The notes under the pieces were generated by a model. That model was not told the DNA's origin. It saw only the letters and a list, made by a program, of their open reading frames with translations, and made no database searches. Shown here piece after piece: positions 1 to 6,901 of a DNA stretch of 64,000 nucleotides; position 1 is the stretch's first letter; each line of letters starts with the position of its first letter. Origin of the DNA: Streptomyces sp. NBC_01689 (lineage in GTDB: Bacteria > Actinomycetota > Actinomycetes > Streptomycetales > Streptomycetaceae); assembly GCF_036250675.1 (NCBI RefSeq), contig NZ_CP109592.1:7130001-7194000 (forward strand). Direction: 5' to 3'. Made by a program: the position numbers and the translations under genes.

Positions 1-1
1 C

Positions 2-622
2 TGGGGCTCGGTGCTCGGACTGCGGTACGCGCAGACCTGTCCGGACGCCGTCTCCGAACTGGTGCTGACCGCCGTGGCCACCGGTTCGAACCCCGAAGTG
101 GCCCTGCTGACCCGGGGCTTGGGGAAGATCTTCCCGGAGGCCTTCGAGCGGTTCCTCGCCGGACTGCCCGAGGACGAGCGCGCGGGGAACCTCGCGGCCG
201 CCTACAACCGGCTGCTCGAATCGCCCGACGCAGAGGTACGCGCGCGGGCGGCGCGGGCGTGGACGGACTGGGAGACGGCGATCGTGCCGGCGCCGCCGCG
301 CTCCGTGCCACGGTACGAGGACGCGGAGTTCCGTACGGGGTTCGCCCGGACCGTCACGCACTACTTCGGCAACGACCACTTCCTGGGGGAGGGCAACGAC
401 GAGGGCGTGGTGCTCCGGGACGCGCCCCTGCTCAAGGGCATCCCCGGCACGATCGTCCAGGGCAGCCTCGACTTCGGGAATCTGCTCGGCGTCGTCTGGC
501 GGCTCCACCAGGCCTGGCCCGGCAGTGAGTTGATCGTCGTGGACGACGTGGGGCACACCATGGGAGCCACGGGGGTGGTGGACGCGCTGGTGGCGGCGAC
601 GGACAAGTACGCCCTGCGGTGA
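2..622 (+). CDS. Prolyl aminopeptidase (proline iminopeptidase), 3' part
   Basis: An alpha/beta-hydrolase of the S33 family that removes N-terminal proline from small peptides in the cytoplasm. Only the C-terminal two thirds (about 206 residues) lies in the window. The first codons read W-G-S-V-L, which is the segment immediately after the nucleophile elbow (GGSWGS) in this family, so the catalytic Ser is just outside the left edge. The remaining triad members fit an Asp in the GSLD segment (about base 470) and the His of a GH pair (about base 554). The cap region with YFGNDHF is also typical of prolyl aminopeptidases. It ends in TGA at 620-622, followed directly by a tandem repeat. Family assignment is good; exact peptide substrate cannot be read from the sequence. 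Confidence 0.85.
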   Translation, partial: WGSVLGLRYAQTCPDAVSELVLTAVATGSNPEVALLTRGLGKIFPEAFERFLAGLPEDERAGNLAAAYNRLLESPDAEVRARAARAWTDWETAIVPAPPRSVPRYEDAEFRTGFARTVTHYFGNDHFLGEGNDEGVVLRDAPLLKGIPGTIVQGSLDFGNLLGVVWRLHQAWPGSELIVVDDVGHTMGATGVVDALVAATDKYALR

Positions 623-640
623 GCCCCGTTCACGGACCGC

Positions 641-715
641 GAGGCCGTGACCCGGGAGGCCGGGACCTGGGAGGCCGGGACCTGGGAGGCCGGGACCTGG
701 GAGGCCGTGACCCGG
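641..715. repeat. Five tandem 15-bp units, order A-B-B-B-A
   Basis: Five consecutive 15-bp units of the form gaggccgKgacccgg / gaggccgggacctgg. The outer two units share one variant (gtgaccc) and the inner three share the other (gggacct). The array starts 19 bp after the stop codon of the aminopeptidase gene and ends 46 bp before the promoter of the next gene. Reading it in the frame of the next gene gives a repetitive GRDLG peptide, which I regard as non-coding. Confidence 0.85.
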
Positions 716-761
716 GAGGCGGCCGTCGAATAACCCTTCGAAAAGGCCCCGTTGTCACTGC

Positions 762-774
762 TACCGTCACCGAC
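762..774 (+). promoter_or_regulatory. Probable leaderless promoter -10 box of the following gene
   Basis: TACCGT at 762-767 is followed by a 7-nt gap and then the GTG at 775. This is the spacing seen when transcription starts on the first base of the start codon. It supports 775 rather than the more distal in-frame GTG at 619, which would place the repeat array inside the protein. No Shine-Dalgarno sequence precedes 775. Confidence 0.45.
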
Positions 775-1506
775 GTGGCGAAACTCAATCAGATCATCGC
801 AGTGGAGAAGGGCGTCAAGTCCAAGTCCCATCAGGACCTGACGGCAGCTCATCACGGGCTGCAGAAGCCCGCGTTGCTGGCCGGCATCGCACGGACCTAC
901 CAGCCCAAGGACGAGGAGGGCGAGCAGCTGCCGCCCGAGTCCACCCGGGTGCAGGTCCAGGCCGAGGACGTGCTGCGCGACACCGCGGTGACGCTCACCC
1001 GGCTGTTCGATGTGACCGCCACCAAGGACTGGGCCAACTGCACGGCACGGGCCGACGTGAAGGTGGACGGACGGGTCCTCGTCGCCGATGTACCGGTCTC
1101 CTACCTGCTGTTCCTCGAGAAGCAGCTCACCGACATCAACACCTTCGTCAGGAAGCTGCCGGTTCTCGACGCCTCCGAGTCCTGGGTGCAGGACCCCTCC
1201 ACCGACGCGTGGAAGACCGAGCCCGTGCGCACCCTGCGCACGAAGAAGGTCCCGCGCAACCATGTGAAGGCCGAGGCCACCGAGAAGCACCCCGCGCAGG
1301 TCGAGGTGTACTACGAGGACATCCCCGTCGGGTACTGGACGACCGTGAAGTTCTCCGGCGCCCTGCCCGCCCGGCGCGTGAACGAACTCCTCGGCCGCGT
1401 CGAGAAGTTGCAGCAGGCCGTCAAGTTCGCCCGTGAGGAGGCGAACGGCGTGGACGTCGTCGACCAGCGTGTCGGCGACTCCGTTTTCGGCTACCTGTTC
1501 GGGTAG
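775..1506 (+). CDS. Conserved actinobacterial protein of unknown function (DUF7873-like)
   Basis: A 243-residue soluble protein beginning MAKLNQIIAVEKG when started at GTG 775. No signal peptide, membrane segment or enzymatic motif is visible. The sequence is strongly charged and has well-conserved-looking blocks (KPALLAGIARTYQPKDEEG, TKKVPRNHVKAEATEKHPAQ, KFSGALPARRVNELLGRVEKL). From memory, near-identical blocks occur in proteins of other actinobacteria and of some actinophages, without a known role; the DUF number is from memory and should be treated as tentative. The frame is open from 619, but the extra N-terminus would be encoded by a tandem repeat and is unlikely. A GC-rich hairpin follows the stop, and then the permuted tRNA-like RNA. 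Function not known; whether it acts with that RNA is only a guess from adjacency. Confidence 0.75.
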   Translation: MAKLNQIIAVEKGVKSKSHQDLTAAHHGLQKPALLAGIARTYQPKDEEGEQLPPESTRVQVQAEDVLRDTAVTLTRLFDVTATKDWANCTARADVKVDGRVLVADVPVSYLLFLEKQLTDINTFVRKLPVLDASESWVQDPSTDAWKTEPVRTLRTKKVPRNHVKAEATEKHPAQVEVYYEDIPVGYWTTVKFSGALPARRVNELLGRVEKLQQAVKFAREEANGVDVVDQRVGDSVFGYLFG

Positions 1507-1517
1507 CCTCTGAATCT

Positions 1518-1545
1518 CCCCGGCCACAACGCACCACGGCCGGGG
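1518..1545 (+). terminator. Terminator-like hairpin after the DUF7873-like gene
   Basis: Eight perfect base pairs, CCCCGGCC (1518-1525) with GGCCGGGG (1538-1545), around a 12-nt loop, starting 12 bp after the stop codon. There is no U-tract, which is common for Streptomyces terminators. It could instead be a processing boundary between the mRNA and the structured RNA that follows. Confidence 0.5.
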
Positions 1546-1587
1546 TGCGCGAGGAGCGCAAGCTGAACCTGAAGCTTGTCGTGAATG

Positions 1588-1688
1588 CGCGGTTCCAGTG
1601 GAGGTTCGAGCCCTCCCCGCGGCACCCAGCGGCACTCCCCACAGTGCCCACGCGCCGCGGTAGCCCAATTCGGCAGAGGCAGACCGCG
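1588..1688 (+). other. Permuted tRNA-like module 1
   Basis: Anticodon stem: CGCGGTT (1588-1594) with GACCGCG (1682-1688). Variable loop CCAGT (1595-1599). T-arm: GGAGG (1600-1604), loop TTCGAGC, CCTCC (1612-1616). Acceptor: CCGCGGC (1617-1623) with GCCGCGG (1654-1660), seven Watson-Crick pairs. The joining segment 1624-1653 folds as its own hairpin GGCACT/AGTGCC (1631-1636 with 1643-1648). Positions 8-9 are TA, the D-arm is GCC (1663-1665) with GGC (1678-1680) and has GG in its loop, and the base before the anticodon stem is A1681. Confidence 0.75.
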
Positions 1689-1762
1689 ATCAATCTCAGA
1701 CTCTTGCTCCAGACTCAGCATTCGCCGCCGATCGCCGGATCGACCGGGCCCAGGCCCCGGGA

Positions 1763-1831
1763 CGCCGAAATGCCGGTTCAAGTCCGGTCCGCGCAGCTCG
1801 ATGCGTGGTGGTCCAAAGGCAGGACGCGGCG
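1763..1831 (+). other. Permuted tRNA-like module 2
   Basis: Anticodon stem: CGCCG (1763-1767) with CGGCG (1827-1831). Variable loop AAAT (1768-1771). T-arm: GCCGG (1772-1776), loop TTCAAGT, CCGGT (1784-1788). Acceptor: CCGCGCA (1789-1795) with TGCGTGG (1802-1808), seven pairs including one G-U, closed by the hexaloop GCTCGA. Positions 8-9 are TG. D-arm: GTCC (1811-1814), loop AAAGGCA, GGAC (1822-1825). The single base before the anticodon stem is G1826. No CCA follows the acceptor, so this is not a normal tRNA end. Confidence 0.78.
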
Positions 1832-1955
1832 ACATAACGACTGACCTGGGTCCTCAAGCGTGCCGGCGTGCGACATGGGCGGCATCACAGGGTCCGGGGG
1901 CCGGCTACGCCCTCGGACCCGCTTCCCTTTCCGGGACCGGACGACCGCCCCCGGT

Positions 1956-2009
1956 CCCGCTTCTCCTCCGGGTCCCGCTTCTCCTCCGGGACCCGCTTCT
2001 CCTCCGGTC
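1956..2009. repeat. Three 18-bp direct repeats
   Basis: Three head-to-tail copies of an 18-bp unit, cccgcttctcctccggNN, in the gap between the tRNA-like RNA and the DUF899 gene. One more degenerate copy of the ctcctccg core follows near 2033-2040. The remaining sequence between 1842 and 2155 shows no ORF or further clear structure. Confidence 0.8.
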
Positions 2010-2155
2010 CCGTCTCCCGTCCTGTCGCGCCTCTCCTCCGGAGACCTGAAGCCACCGAACGGCAGGCGGACGGGAAAAAACCTGCCGATCCGCCGATGAG
2101 TTCCCCGCGCGCGTCCGGTCACCACTCCGAAGGCACCGTTCGGTAGGAGGGACAC

Positions 2156-2842
2156 ATGACGCTTCCGCGGATCGTCTCGCGCGAGGAGTGGCGCGCCGTG
2201 CGCGAGGAACTGCTGGTCAAGGAGAAGGCGGCCACGCGCGCGCGGGACGCGCTGGCCGCGGAGCGGCGCGGGCTGCCCATGGTGGAGATCGACAAGGAGT
2301 ACGTGTTCGAGAGCGGCGACGGCAAGGCGACGCTGCTCGACCTCTTCGCGGGGCGGCACCAACTCGTCGTCTACCACTTCATGTTCGCCCCGGAGTGGGA
2401 CGCGGGCTGTCGCAGTTGCTCGGCCTTCCTCGATCAGATCGGGCATCTCGCGCATCTGCGGGCCCGTGGAACCGAGTTCGCGGCCGTCTCCCGGGCGCCG
2501 TACACGAAGATCCTGCCGTTCAAGGCCCGTATGGGCTGGACACTGCCCTGGTACTCGTCCCGCGGGAGCGACTTCAACTACGACTTCCAGGCGTCCTTCG
2601 GCGGCGACGAGCCCTACGAGCGGCCGGGGATCAGCTGCTTCCTGCGGGAGCACGACCGGGTGTTCCACACCTACTCCACGTACGAGCGCGGGCTCGACGG
2701 CCTCGGCTCCACGACCACCCTGCTCGACCTCACGGCGCTCGGACGGCAGGAGGAGTGGGAACGGCCCGAGGGACGGGCGTCCGCGTTCGGGGCACCGGCG
2801 GGCAGCGAGCGGATCCGCTATCACGACGAGTACGAGGACTGA
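2156..2842 (+). CDS. DUF899 family thioredoxin-like protein
   Basis: A 228-residue cytoplasmic protein of the DUF899 group, which adopts a thioredoxin fold. Visible family features are the N-terminal VSREEWRAVREELLVKEKA block, the strand-helix region LVVYHFMFAPEWDAGCRSCS with a CxxC-type pair at about residues 82-85, and the WTLPWYSS...DFNYDF block in the second half. The start ATG is preceded by a strong Shine-Dalgarno AGGAGG at 2145-2150. The biochemical role is unestablished; redox function is suggested by the fold only. It stands alone, with tandem repeats upstream and a 57-codon gene downstream. Confidence 0.85.
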   Translation: MTLPRIVSREEWRAVREELLVKEKAATRARDALAAERRGLPMVEIDKEYVFESGDGKATLLDLFAGRHQLVVYHFMFAPEWDAGCRSCSAFLDQIGHLAHLRARGTEFAAVSRAPYTKILPFKARMGWTLPWYSSRGSDFNYDFQASFGGDEPYERPGISCFLREHDRVFHTYSTYERGLDGLGSTTTLLDLTALGRQEEWERPEGRASAFGAPAGSERIRYHDEYED

Positions 2843-3056
2843 CCCGACGGAGCGTCGTGCCGCTGCGCACCGGGCCGGCACGAATCCACCCGAGGACGGA
2901 TCGGTTCGCGAGTGGACCAGCCGCTCGCTCCAAGCGGTGAACCGGTGTCGGCTACGTCTCAGTACCGTCACCGAGCGAGCCCTTCACCCCACCCCCGGCG
3001 TTTAACTCTATGAGCCGCTCAACTTTCTGAAGTACAGCGCCGCATGGAGGTACAGG

Positions 3057-3230
3057 GTGAACGGGCGAACGGTGTTGGAGCGCTTTCCCGCCGGCGGACC
3101 ACGCGGTTCGTGGCCCGCCGAGGAGTTCGCGCACGCGTGCCGCCTGGAGGGCCAGGCCGCCGAGGTCGTCATGGACCTCGCCTCGGACGCGTTCCTGGTG
3201 ATCGTGCGCGGTGGGGAACTCGTCGAGTAG
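3057..3230 (+). CDS. Small conserved-looking protein of 57 residues
   Basis: A short gene starting at GTG 3057 with Shine-Dalgarno GGAGG at 3046-3050 (6-nt spacing) and ending TAG at 3228-3230. The product begins MNGRTVLERFP and ends with a hydrophobic segment AFLVIVRGGELVE; it has no Cys motif or signal peptide. Codon choice is strongly GC3-biased like real genes of this genome. It is convergent with the ABC exporter gene, with only 14 bp between the two stop codons. I do not recognise a function. The good ribosome-binding site and codon bias are the reasons for calling it. Confidence 0.6.
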   Translation: MNGRTVLERFPAGGPRGSWPAEEFAHACRLEGQAAEVVMDLASDAFLVIVRGGELVE

Positions 3231-3244
3231 CGGTCCGGGCCCGC

Positions 3245-5422
3245 TCAGCCGGCCTTCGGAGCGGGCACCTTGGAGGTGAACTGCTCCGCCTGCAGCGAGT
3301 ACAGCTCCGCGTAGACACCGCCCGAGGCGAGCAGCTCGTCGGGACTGCCGGACTCCACGAGACGGCCCTGCTCCAGTACGTGCACGAGGTCGGCGTGGCG
3401 GACCGATGCCAGCCGGTGGGTGATGAGGACCACCGTCTGCCCGCTGCCCGCCAGCGCCCTGATCTTCTCGAACACCTCCAGTTCGGCCCGGGCGTCGAGG
3501 GCCGCGGTGGGCTCGTCCACGATCAGGATGCGGCCGCGGCGGTACGCGGCGCGCGCGATGCCCAGCCGCTGCCACTGCCCGCCGGACAGCTCGTGCCCGC
3601 CGCTGAAACCGCGGGCGAGGAGCGTGTCCAGCCCGCGGGGCAGGTCGGCGACCACGTCCTCCGCTCCGGCCTCCGCGACCGACGAGGCGACCCGCTCGTC
3701 GGTCAGCGGCGCCGAGGACCGTCCCACCGCGACGTTGACCCGGGCCGTGAAAGGCCACCGCTTGAAGTCCTGCGCCACCATCGCGATACGCCCGGCCAGT
3801 TGCTGCCGGTCCACGGTCACCGCGTCGACGTCGTCCCACAGGATCCGGCCCCGCTCGGGTGCGTAGAGTCCCGCGAGCAGCTTCACCAGCGTCGTCTTGC
3901 CCGAACCGTTCTCGCCGACGAGCGCCACGATCCGGCCCAGCGGCAGCCGGAGGGTGACATCCGCGAGCGCGGGCCGGGTCGACGCGCCCGGATAGGTGAA
4001 CGTCACGTTCTCGAAGCGGATCTCGCTCGGATCCTCGGGCAGCGGATCGCCGCCCACCGGGATCGCCCGCTCGGCCGCCTCCACGTACAGGCGCTGCAGG
4101 TCGCCCACGAACAGGGCTTCCTCGTGGAGGGAGTTGACCTCGAGGACGAGGGTGTCGAGGCTCGCGGAGCCGGTGCGGATCGCGAGCACGGCCGTCCCGG
4201 CCACCGAGAGCGCCATCGCGCCCGTGACCAGCAGCGCGCCGAGGGTCGCGTACGTCGCCACCGTGGCCAGCCCGGTCCAGGCCGCGGCGATCAGACCGGT
4301 ACGGGCGGAGAGGCGGGCCAGCCGGGCCTGTTCGGCCTCGGCGGTCTCCGACATCGAGCGGAAGTGGCGCAGCAGGAACGGGCCGACACCGTGCACCCGG
4401 ATCTCCGGAGCCGCCTCGGGTTCGGTCAGCAGGCTGCTGATCAGATGTCCGGCGCGGGCGTGCTGCACCCACGTGTGGAAGGACTCGTAGCGCCGGCGGG
4501 CGATGGTCAGGGAGCTCCAGGCGCTCGGCAGGGTCATCGTCACGAGCAGCGGCAGCAGCGCGGGATGCAGCACCGTCAGCACGCCCGCGGCCGCGACCAG
4601 GGAGATCATCGCGTTCACGACGCGGGTGGCGACAGGGATCATGCGGCGGGCCGACGAGGCACCGTACTGCGCGGTGTCCAGCAGCTTGTGGAAGGCGTCG
4701 TCCTCGATCGCCGACAGCTCCACGGCGGCCGCGCGCTCCAGATACAGTTCGGTCGCCACCCGCTCCACCCTGGGTTCCAGCCGCCCGGTGGCGTAGGTGG
4801 AGGCGGCCCGCAGCAGTGCGGAGAGCAGCATCACGACGGCGACCGTGACCAGTGCCGGCACGGCTCCGCGCAGCCGGTCCTGGACCGGGCCGCTCGTCAT
4901 CAGCCGGCCCAGCACGTTGTTCACGGCCAGCAGGCTCACCGCCTGCGCCGCGCCCCGGGCCACTTCGGCGACGAGAACGACCCGGGCCGCGCGCCGGTCC
5001 GCCGTCCAGGCGAGCCGGAAACTGGAGGCGAGCAGCGCGGGCAGCCGTGTCACCATCGCGCGGAAGTTCAGCTCCATGAACGCGTCCGCGTGCTGGGACC
5101 ATCCCATGTCGTAGCGGAGCGGGCCCCCGAAGAGCAGGCGTTCCGACGCGGAGGGTGCCGTCCGGCCGCGGTCACGCTTCTTCCTCGGCGGCTCCTCCCC
5201 CGCGGACTCCTGGTCCGGTTCCGGCACGGCGTCCCGCATCTGATCCGGCTCCGGTCCGGGCGGTGTCCCTCCCGCCGGTCCGGACTCCGCTCCCCGTGCC
5301 GCGCCGGACAGCTCGTCGGGTTCTCGTTCCCGTTCCGGCTCCCGCGCCGCTTCCCGTGCTGCTTCGGACGCCGGCGTGTGCGTCGTCCTCCGCGCCGGTT
5401 CTCCTGCCGAACTCCCCACCAT
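3245..5422 (-). CDS. ABC transporter, fused permease and ATPase (exporter type)
   Basis: A 725-residue half-transporter that would dimerise in the membrane and pump a substrate outward at the cost of ATP. The first 110 or so residues are a disordered Glu/Pro/Arg-rich tail. A six-helix transmembrane domain follows, then a nucleotide-binding domain with Walker A GENGSGKTT, Q-loop MVAQDF, signature LSGGQWQR, Walker B ILIVDEPTAALD and an H-loop ITHR. The start ATG at 5422 has GGGAGG just upstream; the reading frame stays open beyond it but the extension is not gene-like. The substrate cannot be inferred. Its stop almost abuts that of the convergent small gene. Confidence 0.93.
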   Translation of the reverse strand: MVGSSAGEPARRTTHTPASEAAREAAREPEREREPDELSGAARGAESGPAGGTPPGPEPDQMRDAVPEPDQESAGEEPPRKKRDRGRTAPSASERLLFGGPLRYDMGWSQHADAFMELNFRAMVTRLPALLASSFRLAWTADRRAARVVLVAEVARGAAQAVSLLAVNNVLGRLMTSGPVQDRLRGAVPALVTVAVVMLLSALLRAASTYATGRLEPRVERVATELYLERAAAVELSAIEDDAFHKLLDTAQYGASSARRMIPVATRVVNAMISLVAAAGVLTVLHPALLPLLVTMTLPSAWSSLTIARRRYESFHTWVQHARAGHLISSLLTEPEAAPEIRVHGVGPFLLRHFRSMSETAEAEQARLARLSARTGLIAAAWTGLATVATYATLGALLVTGAMALSVAGTAVLAIRTGSASLDTLVLEVNSLHEEALFVGDLQRLYVEAAERAIPVGGDPLPEDPSEIRFENVTFTYPGASTRPALADVTLRLPLGRIVALVGENGSGKTTLVKLLAGLYAPERGRILWDDVDAVTVDRQQLAGRIAMVAQDFKRWPFTARVNVAVGRSSAPLTDERVASSVAEAGAEDVVADLPRGLDTLLARGFSGGHELSGGQWQRLGIARAAYRRGRILIVDEPTAALDARAELEVFEKIRALAGSGQTVVLITHRLASVRHADLVHVLEQGRLVESGSPDELLASGGVYAELYSLQAEQFTSKVPAPKAG

Positions 5423-5549
5423 GGGCCTCCCCGGGTACGGACGAACGGTGCCCTCCCCAGGAACACGGCGCTTCACGCACGACGGCGACGGGGCACGGGT
5501 GGCGACCGGCGCACTTCGGCCCCGGCCGGGAGCCCCCGCCCTGGGCGGC

Positions 5550-6002
5550 CTACACGCTGATCGGGCGCGACCAGACCGGAGTCGTCCCCGTGATCCGGCA
5601 CAGCGCCAGATAGAGGGGGATCGGCGGAGTGTACGGAAGGGTGCCCCGCGGCCGGTGGATGAGTCCGGGGGCGAGCGGCGCGTCGGGTACGAGCGCGCCC
5701 GTGACGTAACGGGCGGGCGCGGGCCAGTCCAGGGCCACGTCGGACTCGGAGGGCACGAGCCACCACCACCGCGCGCTGTCGGCGTACACACAGCCCACGC
5801 GGGGCAGCCGCGGCAGCAGCAGGGGACCGAAGGACGCCGGCACGGAGACCGCGTCGCACCCCAGCGGCTCGGCCATTCCCTCGGGTACGGGAAGCCGTCC
5901 GAGGGTTCCGGAGGCGGCCCGCGCGCGCCTCAGACGGACCAGTGTGTCCAGTCCCAGGACCTGAGCGGCGGGTCCCGCGGCTGACGTACCCCTCACAGCC
6001 AT
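5550..6002 (-). CDS. Conserved hypothetical protein downstream of the HATPase gene
   Basis: A 150-residue protein beginning MAVRGTSAAGPAAQ and containing the blocks LPVPEGMAEPLGCDAVSVP and RWWWLVPSESDVALDWPAPA. No signal peptide or catalytic motif is visible. The start ATG at 6002 lies inside the end of the HATPase gene (10-nt overlap), so the two are translationally coupled. Streptomyces anti-sigma-like HATPase genes often have such a small partner; the role is unknown. The partnership with the HATPase is inferred from the overlap. Confidence 0.8.
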   Translation of the reverse strand: MAVRGTSAAGPAAQVLGLDTLVRLRRARAASGTLGRLPVPEGMAEPLGCDAVSVPASFGPLLLPRLPRVGCVYADSARWWWLVPSESDVALDWPAPARYVTGALVPDAPLAPGLIHRPRGTLPYTPPIPLYLALCRITGTTPVWSRPISV

Positions 6003-6652
6003 TCGGTCCCCGTGCCCCACGGCGTTTCCGTCCTGGTGCCCCACGCGGCGTCCGTGTCCGTCCCCGCGCCTCGCGCGGCTTCCGTGTCGGTGCCGGCACC
6101 GCGGCCTTCGGACGGTGGCTTCTTCGCGGTCCAGCCGAGGTCGGACCGGGCCGATTCGCCGCCCGTCGAGGGGCAGTGCGGCAGATCCGCCCAGACCAGC
6201 AGTCCGGGACCGGTGTCCTGGGCACCCCAGGCCCGGCACACGGCCGCGACGAGCGGCAGCCCCCGGCCGCGTTCCTCGTCGGGACGCTGCGGGGACGGGT
6301 GCGGCTCGCCCGGAGCGCAGCCCTCGTCCCGTACGGCTATCCGCACCAGGCCGTCGTTGTCGTGGAGTTCGCACACCACCCGGCTGCTCGCGCTGTGCAG
6401 GATGGCGTTGGTGACCAGCTCGGAGACGACGAGCACGGCTGTGTCACAGGTGTCGTCGGACACGGCCCAGCCGGCGAGCCGGGCGCGTGTCAGCTGCCGC
6501 GCCCGGGCGACGGAAGCCGGGTGTGCGGCCAGCTCGAAGCGGAACCGGCGCCCGCGAGCCGCGCGCGAGCGCAGCCCTGCGATGGCACGGAGACCGGAAC
6601 GGTCTTCGGCTGTGTCTGTTCCTAAAGGCGCGGACGGAGTCACGGTTGCCAC
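5993..6652 (-). CDS. Anti-sigma-factor-like ATP-binding protein (HATPase, RsbW type)
   Basis: A GHKL-type ATP-binding protein resembling the anti-sigma kinases that Streptomyces keeps in large numbers. The N-box is SELVTNAILHS, the G1 box DEGCAPG and the G2 box RGRGLPLVAAV, all before residue 150. The C-terminal 60 residues are a low-complexity Gly/Thr/Asp tail. I start it at GTG 6652, with AGGG upstream. A TTG at 6679 is also in frame, but it lies inside the operator palindrome. It is divergent from the XRE gene at 6902 and overlaps the next gene by 10 nt. The cluster resembles the whiJ/abaA-type loci that influence development. Confidence 0.85.
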   Translation of the reverse strand: MATVTPSAPLGTDTAEDRSGLRAIAGLRSRAARGRRFRFELAAHPASVARARQLTRARLAGWAVSDDTCDTAVLVVSELVTNAILHSASSRVVCELHDNDGLVRIAVRDEGCAPGEPHPSPQRPDEERGRGLPLVAAVCRAWGAQDTGPGLLVWADLPHCPSTGGESARSDLGWTAKKPPSEGRGAGTDTEAARGAGTDTDAAWGTRTETPWGTGTEWL

Positions 6653-6667
6653 TATCGCCCTGCCGTG

Positions 6668-6684
6668 GACACTTGGCAAGTGTC
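6668..6684. promoter_or_regulatory. Operator candidate 1 (17-bp perfect palindrome)
   Basis: GACACTTG and CAAGTGTC flank a single central base, giving 8-bp perfect arms. It lies at the 5' end of the HATPase gene in the divergent region shared with the XRE regulator, which is the obvious candidate binder. That assignment is inference. Confidence 0.55.
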
Positions 6685-6704
6685 ACTCTGAAAAATGCAG
6701 AGTG
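6684..6704. promoter_or_regulatory. Operator candidate 2 (7-bp arms, 7-bp spacer)
   Basis: CACTCTG (6684-6690) and CAGAGTG (6698-6704) flank the A-rich spacer aaaaatg, which is unusual in this GC-rich DNA. It abuts the first palindrome, sharing base 6684. Together the two sites sit about 200 bp before the XRE start. Confidence 0.55.
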
Positions 6705-6901
6705 CCGTGTGACGGCGAGAAGGGCCATGGCACACTGCAGGCAACAGCACGCCGAGCGGCGCCAGTTGGGATCGTCGAAACAGCGGACGGAACCCCGGAG
6801 GGCGCCGCCCGTTCTGTCAGGACTCGGTGTCCGGTCCGCGAGCCATGCCGTTCGGGGCTCAATGTCGTGCAGCGCGCACAGGACTTCAGTGGAGGTGGGA
6901 C

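Larger units (their letters stand above)
1559..1841 (+). ncRNA. Candidate Y-RNA-type non-coding RNA with two permuted tRNA-like modules
   Basis: This stretch has no plausible CDS but contains two complete tRNA cores whose halves are swapped: T-arm and acceptor 3' strand come first, a closing loop joins the acceptor strands, and the acceptor 5' strand, U8, D-arm and anticodon-stem 5' strand follow. All tRNA spacings are kept in both copies (2 nt between acceptor and D stem, 1 nt before the anticodon stem, 4-5 nt variable loop, 7-nt T loop TTCRANY, GG in the D loop). Additional hairpins are CAAGCT/AGCTTG (1559-1578), CGATC/GATCG (1729-1742) and CCGGG/CCCGG (1744-1760). GTCGT (1578-1582) can pair with ACGAC (1837-1841) to close the whole molecule. 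This permuted topology with a closed acceptor end is that of the effector module of bacterial YrlA Y RNAs, which bind Ro60/Rsr. Boundaries and expression are inferred, and no Ro gene is in the window. Confidence 0.7.

Noticed and set aside
619..774. Upstream extension of the DUF7873-like protein from GTG 619
   Set aside because: It would translate the 15-bp tandem repeats, and a better leaderless start at 775 matches remembered homologues.
752..774. TTGTCACTG before the DUF7873-like gene as another RecA-NDp promoter
   Set aside because: One base differs and no TAN3T box lies eight bases downstream; the TACCGT box directly follows it.
361..1668. Long open frame antisense to the DUF7873-like gene
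   Set aside because: High-GC coding strands leave antisense frames open. It has no ribosome site and its 5' part runs through the tRNA-like region.
1654..1795. A conventional (non-permuted) tRNA with a long insert
   Set aside because: Taking the 1654 acceptor strand with the 1789-1795 strand gives only five of seven pairs, while the permuted pairings give seven of seven in each module. No anticodon loop of normal size forms.
2952..5102. Second large frame overlapping the ABC exporter on the same strand
   Set aside because: It is a shifted frame giving Arg/Pro-rich low-complexity protein; the exporter has all ABC motifs.
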